10,230 nucleotides of DNA from NCBI GenBank assembly GCA_009782865.1, contig WRIF01000033.1:1-10230 (forward strand), written 5' to 3'. A program made the translations under genes and the position numbers. Below the pieces are notes generated by a model. The model worked only from the letters and a program-made list of their open reading frames with translations. It was not told the origin of the DNA and did no database searches. Shown one piece after another: positions 6,450-10,230 of the stretch (its first letter is position 1; each line of letters begins with the position of its first letter). The stretch is from Promicromonosporaceae bacterium (GTDB lineage Bacteria > Actinomycetota > Actinomycetes > Actinomycetales > Cellulomonadaceae).

Positions 6450-7372
6450 TCGGTGGCCTCCTTGTCGGAAACGACGTGGCGGTAGAGGTCGGTCAGGGTG
6501 GGGCGCGAGGGGCGGAACGAGGTCACCGGGCCGGCGCCGAGGGCGGCTGCAAGCACGGCCTGTCCATCACCGCCCGGGATTTCAAGCACGGTGCGGATCG
6601 AGGTGGAGCCGGGCGTGGTGGAGGGAGCCTGCTCCAGGATGTGCGCGTCGGGCAGCGAGCCCATCCAGGCCTCCGGCGGCGCCCCATAGACCTCGAAGCG
6701 GGGGTGTTCGGGGGTGGCGAGCGCCTCGACGGAGCCGACGGCCACCATCTTTCCCTGCTCGATGATGCCCACCCGGTCGCAGAGGGTCTCGACCAGCGCG
6801 AGCTGGTGGGAGGAGAAGATGACCGGGACGCCCGAGGCGGCGGCCTCGCGCAGCACCTCGGACATGACGTCGACGGCGATAGGGTCCAGGCCGGAGAACG
6901 GCTCGTCAAGCACGAGGATCTCCGGGTCGGCGATCAGGGCCGCGGCCAGCTGGGCGCGCTGCTGATTTCCCAGGGACAGGGCCTGCAGCTTGTCGTCCAG
7001 GCGGTGGGCCAGGTTCAGGCGCTCGGTCCAGCGCACGGCGGCCTGGGCGGCTGCCTTGGCGGACACGCCCTTGAGGCGGGCAAAGTAGACCAGCTGATCG
7101 CGGACGGTCATGGCCGGGTAGAGGCCGCGCTCGGACGGCATGTAGCCAATCCGGCGCCGGTCTTCCAGGGAGATCGGGTGGTCATTCCACAGCACGTCGC
7201 CGGAGTTGGCCGCCAGCACCCCCAAGATGATGCGCATGGTAGTGGTCTTGCCGGCGCCGTTGCCGCCCACAAAACCAAAGATCTCGCCGTTGGACACCGC
7301 GAAACTCACCCCGTCGAGCGCCTTGAGGTCCCCGTACGACTTATGCAGGTTGTCGATTATCAGTGAAGTCAC
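6446..7372 (-). CDS. ABC exporter ATP-binding subunit, NatA-like
   Basis: This 308-residue ATPase has Walker A GGNGAGKTT (36-44), a Q-loop region IGYMPSERGLYPAMTV (75-90), signature LSLGNQQ (132-138), Walker B ILVLDEP (152-158) and the H-switch histidine in SSHQ (H189). LSxGNQQ in place of LSGGQ, and GYxPxERGLYPxMTV, are the usual forms in the NatA/YhaQ group. The C-terminal 90 or so residues match the position of the DUF4162-type extension found in that group. It energises the permease encoded immediately downstream, with which it overlaps by four bases. The start is GTG at 7372, with no Shine-Dalgarno in the preceding bases (TGTATCTGTCTTT). A -10-like TTGTAT or TATCTG lies five to eight bases upstream, so it may also be leaderless, though the exact six-base rule is not met. 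A TetR gene lies 152 bases upstream on the same strand. Confidence 0.9.
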   Translation of the reverse strand: MTSLIIDNLHKSYGDLKALDGVSFAVSNGEIFGFVGGNGAGKTTTMRIILGVLAANSGDVLWNDHPISLEDRRRIGYMPSERGLYPAMTVRDQLVYFARLKGVSAKAAAQAAVRWTERLNLAHRLDDKLQALSLGNQQRAQLAAALIADPEILVLDEPFSGLDPIAVDVMSEVLREAAASGVPVIFSSHQLALVETLCDRVGIIEQGKMVAVGSVEALATPEHPRFEVYGAPPEAWMGSLPDAHILEQAPSTTPGSTSIRTVLEIPGGDGQAVLAAALGAGPVTSFRPSRPTLTDLYRHVVSDKEATE

Positions 7373-7405
7373 AAAGACAGATACAAGCCGGAGCGGCAGG
7401 GGTGT

Positions 7406-7422
7406 TCCGCCTGTTCTGCGGA
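7406..7422. promoter_or_regulatory. Inverted repeat upstream of the ABC exporter, possible operator
   Basis: TCCGC-N7-GCGGA lies about 35 bases upstream of the ATPase start, in the 152-base gap after the TetR gene. The minus strand also shows a near direct repeat here (GCAGAACA, GCGGAACA). The position suits a regulator site. Five-base GC-rich arms can arise by chance. A second small palindrome, ACATATGT, lies at 7472-7479. Nothing else stands out in the gap. Confidence 0.25.
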
Positions 7423-7524
7423 CTCAAGGCGATGAAATGGCGCCAAATGTTCCTTCCCTGTCGGCTGCACCACATATGTCCGGCCATCTTCGCTACATCC
7501 GTAGGGGGAGGGACGGCAACGGCG

Positions 7525-8148
7525 CTAGTCGATGGCAGACGTCAGTTGGGGATGCGGCTTCAGCCCGCGCAGCCCGTTCCAGGACAGGTTCACCAGGTGC
7601 GCCGCCACCTGCTCCTTGGAGGGCACCCGATGGTCGAGCCAGTACTGGCCCGAAAGCGCGATCATGCCCACTAGCATGGGCGCGTAGATGTGCGCCTCCT
7701 GCGGGTCGAGGCCGATCTGGGCGAACTGCGCCTCCAGCAGGTGCTCCACCTGCGAGGCCACATCACCGATCAGGGAGGAAAACGTGCCGGTCGCCTGGGC
7801 CACGGGGGAGTCACGCACCAGGATGCGGAAGCCGTCCTCATGCTCCTCGATGTAGTCGAGCAGGGCCAGCGCGGTCCGCTCCACGATCACCTTGGGATGG
7901 CCACCCGCCGTCAGGGCGGCGATGAGGGTGGTGGTCAGGAGCCGCACCTCGCGGTCGACGATCACCGCGTAGATGCCCTCCTTGCCGCCAAAGTGCTCAT
8001 AGACCACCGGCTTCGACACCTCGGCACGGGCGGCGATCTCCTCGACCGCGGTCTGATCGAAGCCACGCTCGGCGAACAGGCCGCGCGCCACCTGCAGCAG
8101 CTGCTCGCGGCGTTGGGCGGAGGTCATACGGGGGCGGACGGAGTTCAT
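7525..8148 (-). CDS. TetR/AcrR family transcriptional regulator
   Basis: A 207-residue one-domain repressor. The N-terminal helix-turn-helix spans about residues 16-60, with ARGLFAERGFDQTAVEEIA followed by AEVSKPVVYEHFGGKEGIY, a textbook TetR DNA-binding domain. The C-terminal part, with LALLDYIEEHEDGFRILVRDSP and FSSLIGDVASQVEHLL, resembles the ligand domain of a conserved actinobacterial TetR group that is often found close to glmU (Mycobacterium Rv1019 is such a neighbour, from memory). Its ligand is unknown. Targets could be itself, the divergent glycosyltransferase, or the ABC exporter operon that follows on the same strand. The ATG at 8148 is used; a second ATG at 8127 (MTSAQRRE) would also leave the domain intact. 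Neither has a visible Shine-Dalgarno. A CAAGAT seven bases before 8148 is a weak -10 candidate. Confidence 0.88.
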   Translation of the reverse strand: MNSVRPRMTSAQRREQLLQVARGLFAERGFDQTAVEEIAARAEVSKPVVYEHFGGKEGIYAVIVDREVRLLTTTLIAALTAGGHPKVIVERTALALLDYIEEHEDGFRILVRDSPVAQATGTFSSLIGDVASQVEHLLEAQFAQIGLDPQEAHIYAPMLVGMIALSGQYWLDHRVPSKEQVAAHLVNLSWNGLRGLKPHPQLTSAID

Positions 8149-8230
8149 GCGTCACATCTTGCCCTAACCAAGGCAGGCGGGGCGGAGGGCGGCCCGCATT
8201 TGCCGGGCACCTGCCGTTGTCGTTGGCCCA

Positions 8231-8306
8231 CAGGGTTACGCCACACCCGCAGGGCTGCGACACAGCCGCGGGGCCACGCCAGGCACGTAGGGTTGCCCCA
8301 TGCATG
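8231..8306 (+). repeat. Degenerate 19-bp tandem repeat upstream of the glycosyltransferase
   Basis: Four units in strict 19-base register start at 8231, 8250, 8269 and 8288, each opening with (C/T)(A/G)GGG. Units 1 and 2 agree at 15 of 19 positions, units 1 and 3 at 13, units 1 and 4 at 12. Unit 4 contains the TAGGGT -10 element and the ATG start codon. The array thus looks like a repeatedly duplicated promoter segment, or a set of protein-binding sites. GC richness inflates matches, so the later units are less certain. Confidence 0.45.
8288..8293 (+). promoter_or_regulatory. -10 element of the glycosyltransferase gene, leaderless
   Basis: TAGGGT followed by TGCCCC and then the ATG at 8300, the same six-base spacing as at the ABC-F, MFS and glmU genes. 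No Shine-Dalgarno and no clear -35 are visible. Confidence 0.5.
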
Positions 8307-9466
8307 TGCTGCTCGACGCGACCGCCATCCCCGCCGACCGGGGAGGCGTCGGCCGCTACGTCGACGAACTAGTCCCCGAGTTGCAGCGCACCGGGGTACG
8401 CCTGACCGTCATCGCCCAGCCGCGCGACCGGGAACTATTCGAGCAGATGATCACCGACGGGCAGGTGGTGGTGGTCGCGGGCATCGCCCGTCGGCCCCTG
8501 CGCCTGGCCTGGGAGCAGGTGGGCCTGCCCGCCCTCATCCGCCGGCTGCGACCCGATGTGGTGCACTCCCCGCACTACACGATGCCGCTGCTGACCCGCA
8601 GACCCGTGGTGGTCACCCTGCACGACGCCACCTTCTTCACCACCCCCGACGCCCACCTGCCCTCCAAGGCCAAGTTCTTCCGCACCTGGATCAGGCTCGC
8701 CTCCCGCCGCGCCAGCGGGCTGATCACCCCGAGCAAGGCCACCCGCGACGAGGTGGTGCGGCTGGTCGGCGCCGACCCGGCCAAGTTTATGGTCGCCTAC
8801 CACGGCGTCGATCACGCGCGCTTCTACCCTGTCGACCAGGCCGAGCAGGCCCGCGTGCGGCGAACGCTCGACCTGCCTCCTGCCGCCGCCTCCGACGGGC
8901 GGGCAGAAGGCCGATACATCGGCTTCCTGGGCACCCTGGAACCCCGCAAAAACGTCCCCGCCCTGATCCGCGGCTGGATCGCCGCCTGCGCCGACCTGCC
9001 CGACCCGCCCGCCCTGGTGCTCGCCGGCGGCAAGGGCTGGGACTTGGCGATCGACGACGCCGCCGCCGAGGTGCCACCTAACCTGCGGCTACTGCGCCCC
9101 GGCTACCTTCCCCTGGCAGACCTCCCCGGCTTTCTCGCCGGCGCCCAGGTGCTCGCCTACCCCAGCCGGGGAGAAGGGTTTGGCCTGCCCGTGCTAGAGG
9201 CGATGGCCTGCGGCGCTTGCGTGCTCACCACCGGTGAGCTCTCCCTGCCAGAGGTGGGCGGCGACGCCGTCGCCTACTGCGATACCTCCCCAGAATCAAT
9301 CGCGGCCGGGCTGAGGACCCTGCTGGCAGACGAGGAACGGCGACGGGCGCTGGCCGCCGCCGCCATCGACCGCGCCGCCGAGTTCACCTGGGCCGCCGCC
9401 GCCGCCAACCACCTCGTCGCCTACCACGCGGCCCTCGCGGCCAGCGCCAGGCCGGCCAGGGGCTAG
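8300..9466 (+). CDS. Glycosyltransferase family 4 (GT-B fold)
   Basis: A 388-residue retaining glycosyltransferase of the GT4 type. The N-terminal Rossmann half has the acceptor-side glycine loop GGVGRYV (15-21) and the segment VVHSPHYTMPLL, followed by VVVTLHDATFF, as in mannosyltransferase-like GT4 enzymes. The C-terminal half has the donor-binding FLGTLEPRKN (209-218) and the family hallmark E-x7-E, from E292 to E300 in GEGFGLPVLEAM. It then has SLPEVGGDAV. It transfers a sugar from a nucleotide donor, probably at the cytoplasmic face, to a cell-envelope glycan or glycolipid; donor and acceptor cannot be told. No signal peptide or membrane helix is seen. The gene is divergent from the TetR gene across a 151-base gap holding a 19-bp repeat, and is followed by tRNA-Gln. 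The ATG is fixed by the TAGGGT six bases upstream. Confidence 0.88.
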   Translation: MHVLLDATAIPADRGGVGRYVDELVPELQRTGVRLTVIAQPRDRELFEQMITDGQVVVVAGIARRPLRLAWEQVGLPALIRRLRPDVVHSPHYTMPLLTRRPVVVTLHDATFFTTPDAHLPSKAKFFRTWIRLASRRASGLITPSKATRDEVVRLVGADPAKFMVAYHGVDHARFYPVDQAEQARVRRTLDLPPAAASDGRAEGRYIGFLGTLEPRKNVPALIRGWIAACADLPDPPALVLAGGKGWDLAIDDAAAEVPPNLRLLRPGYLPLADLPGFLAGAQVLAYPSRGEGFGLPVLEAMACGACVLTTGELSLPEVGGDAVAYCDTSPESIAAGLRTLLADEERRRALAAAAIDRAAEFTWAAAAANHLVAYHAALAASARPARG

Positions 9467-9469
9467 ACT
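9464..9469 (+). promoter_or_regulatory. Possible -10 of the tRNA-Gln gene
   Basis: TAGACT overlaps the glycosyltransferase stop codon and would start transcription about 24 bases before the tRNA. It matches four of six positions of TATAAT. No good -35 exists at 17 bases, so read-through from the glycosyltransferase is an equal alternative. Confidence 0.25.
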
Positions 9470-9499
9470 AGGCAACCGGCCACGCGCAGGCGGGGCCGT

Positions 9500-9571
9500 T
9501 CCGCCTTGGTGTAATTGGCAGCACACGGGTTTTTGGTGCCCTTGGTTCAGGTTCGAGTCCTGGGGGCGGAG
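9500..9571 (+). tRNA. tRNA-Gln (anticodon TTG)
   Basis: A 72-base cloverleaf can be folded by hand. The acceptor stem TCCGCCT pairs with GGGCGGA, ending in a U-G pair; the D stem is GTG/CAC; the anticodon loop TTTTGGT has TTG at 9533-9535, reading CAA and, by wobble, CAG; the T stem TCAGG pairs with CCTGG around loop TTCGAGT. The discriminator base is G (9571). CCA is not encoded: the next bases are CAAAA. The anticodon stem, CGGGT against GCCCT, has a U-G pair next to the loop and a C-U mismatch at the outer position. The 5' and T-arm sequences are those usual for actinobacterial tRNA-Gln, and placement just before glmU is a known arrangement in this phylum. Confidence 0.95.
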
Positions 9572-9656
9572 CAAAATTCCTCCAAGGTCGTCTCAGGGCG
9601 GGGCGTGATGAGGCCGCCTCCCGCGCGGGCAAACGGGCCGACGGCACGCCTGGCCC

Positions 9657-9662
9657 TAGGAT
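9657..9662 (+). promoter_or_regulatory. -10 element of glmU, leaderless
   Basis: TAGGAT, then GACCGC, then the GTG at 9669: six bases as at the other leaderless genes. The 97-base gap after the tRNA also holds a ten-base palindrome, CCCGCGCGGG (9620-9629), about 28 bases upstream of the -10. No -35 or Shine-Dalgarno is visible. Confidence 0.5.
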
Positions 9663-9668
9663 GACCGC

Positions 9669-10230
9669 GTGACCATCACCCCTCCCGCCGCCGTCATCAT
9701 CCTCGCCGCAGGCCAGGGCACCCGCATGAGGTCGGCGCTGCCAAAAGTGCTGCACGCAGTGGGGGGACGCAGCCTCCTCGGACACACCTTCGCCGCCGCC
9801 CAGGCCGTCGACCCGCAGCGGATCTGCGTGGTGGTGCGGCAGGCCCGCGACCAGGTGGCCGCCGCCGCCCTCGCCCTCGACCCGCAGGCGGTGATTGCCG
9901 ACCAGGACGACGTGCCGGGAACCGGGCGCGCCGCCCAGTGCGGCCTGCTCGCGCTCGATGCCCTCGCCCCCACCGCCGGCGCCGTCCTCGTCACCGGTTC
10001 AGACGCCCCCCTCCTCGACGGGTTGACCCTCGCCCGCCTCTGCGCGGCGCACGCGGCCGGGGACAATGCCGTGACCCTGCTCACTACCAACCTTGCCGAC
10101 CCGCACGGGTACGGTCGCGTGCTCCGCGAACCGGGCGGGGCCGTCGCCGGCGTGATCGAGCAGCGCGATGCCAGTGAGGCCCAACGTGCCGTCACCGAAA
10201 TCAACGCCGGGGTGTACGTGTTCGACACCG
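9669..10230 (+). CDS. glmU: Bifunctional GlmU, N-terminal uridyltransferase part (cut by window edge)
   Basis: The first 187 codons encode the pyrophosphorylase domain of GlmU, which makes UDP-N-acetylglucosamine from glucosamine-1-phosphate in two steps for peptidoglycan and other envelope polymers. Visible are the nucleotide-binding signature LAAGQGTRM (12-20) with SALPKVLH (K26), the uracil-contacting PGTGRAAQ (83-90), the metal-ligand region GSDAPLLDG with D112, PHGYGRV (145-151), VIEQRDA (162-168) and EINAGVYVFD (177-186). These follow E. coli GlmU in order and spacing. The usual GDVPL reads SDAPL here, a mild deviation, with the aspartate kept. The C-terminal acetyltransferase half lies beyond the window. 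The GTG at 9669 follows a leaderless -10 and gives an N-terminus of normal length. The glycosyltransferase upstream may use related nucleotide sugars, but no direct link is shown. Confidence 0.95.
   Translation, partial: MTITPPAAVIILAAGQGTRMRSALPKVLHAVGGRSLLGHTFAAAQAVDPQRICVVVRQARDQVAAAALALDPQAVIADQDDVPGTGRAAQCGLLALDALAPTAGAVLVTGSDAPLLDGLTLARLCAAHAAGDNAVTLLTTNLADPHGYGRVLREPGGAVAGVIEQRDASEAQRAVTEINAGVYVFDT

Noticed and set aside
5500..6765. Plus-strand open frame of 421 codons opposite the permease
   Set aside because: Antisense shadow of the NatB-like permease and NatA-like ATPase. Composition is Arg/Ser/Pro-rich with no domain.
7690..9081. Long plus-strand open frame of 463 codons across the TetR and glycosyltransferase genes
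   Set aside because: It is a GC-rich shadow antisense to TetR and out of frame with the glycosyltransferase. It has Arg/Gly/Pro-rich content and no recognisable motif.
9620..9629. CCCGCGCGGG as a terminator for tRNA-Gln
   Set aside because: The palindrome has no loop bases and no T run. It is more simply a chance GC palindrome or a protein site upstream of glmU.
1..10230. CRISPR array, insertion sequence or prophage
   Set aside because: No regularly spaced identical repeats with unique spacers, no transposase or integrase coding region and no terminal inverted repeats were found. The short tandem repeats have no spacers.

Overview
The window is high-GC DNA from an actinomycete (Actinomycetota). 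The evidence is GC-rich codon use, frequent GTG starts, a run of apparently leaderless promoters, a tRNA-Gln(TTG) just upstream of glmU, and a TetR regulator of the type often found near glmU in actinobacteria. The genus cannot be fixed from sequence alone.

Layout, left to right. (1) 1-126, minus: the first 42 codons of an acetylxylan esterase / cephalosporin-C deacetylase-like protein, cut by the window edge. (2) 218-1498, minus: a lone DGQHR-domain (DndB-like) gene with lower GC and an AT-rich promoter, probably an accessory insertion among chromosomal genes. (3) 1684-3807, plus: a Uup-like ABC-F ATPase. (4) 3804-5126, minus: a CynX/NimT-type MFS transporter; its stop codon overlaps the ABC-F stop in a shared CTAG. 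(5) 7372-5220, minus: a NatA/NatB-type ABC exporter pair (ATPase, then permease) with translationally coupled ATGA overlap, followed by a GC-rich hairpin. (6) 8148-7525, minus: a TetR/AcrR regulator. (7) 8300-9466, plus: a GT4 glycosyltransferase. (8) 9500-9571: tRNA-Gln(TTG). (9) 9669 to the end, plus: the N-terminal 187 residues of GlmU.

The most consistent regulatory signal is a -10-like hexamer (TAGGNT in four cases, CACAAT in one) placed exactly six bases before the start codon of five genes, with no Shine-Dalgarno. This predicts transcripts that begin at the start codon. The DGQHR gene is the exception: it has a GAGGAG ribosome site and an AT-rich TTGACA-type promoter containing a palindrome, which together with its base composition marks it as foreign to its neighbourhood.

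No gene-free stretch exceeds 300 bases. The gaps at 127-217, 1499-1683, 5127-5219, 7373-7524, 8149-8299 and 9572-9668 hold promoters, a hairpin and a degenerate 19-bp tandem repeat upstream of the glycosyltransferase. No complete new defence system is visible. The solitary DndB-like gene, the leaderless rule and the 19-bp repeat deserve the closest look.
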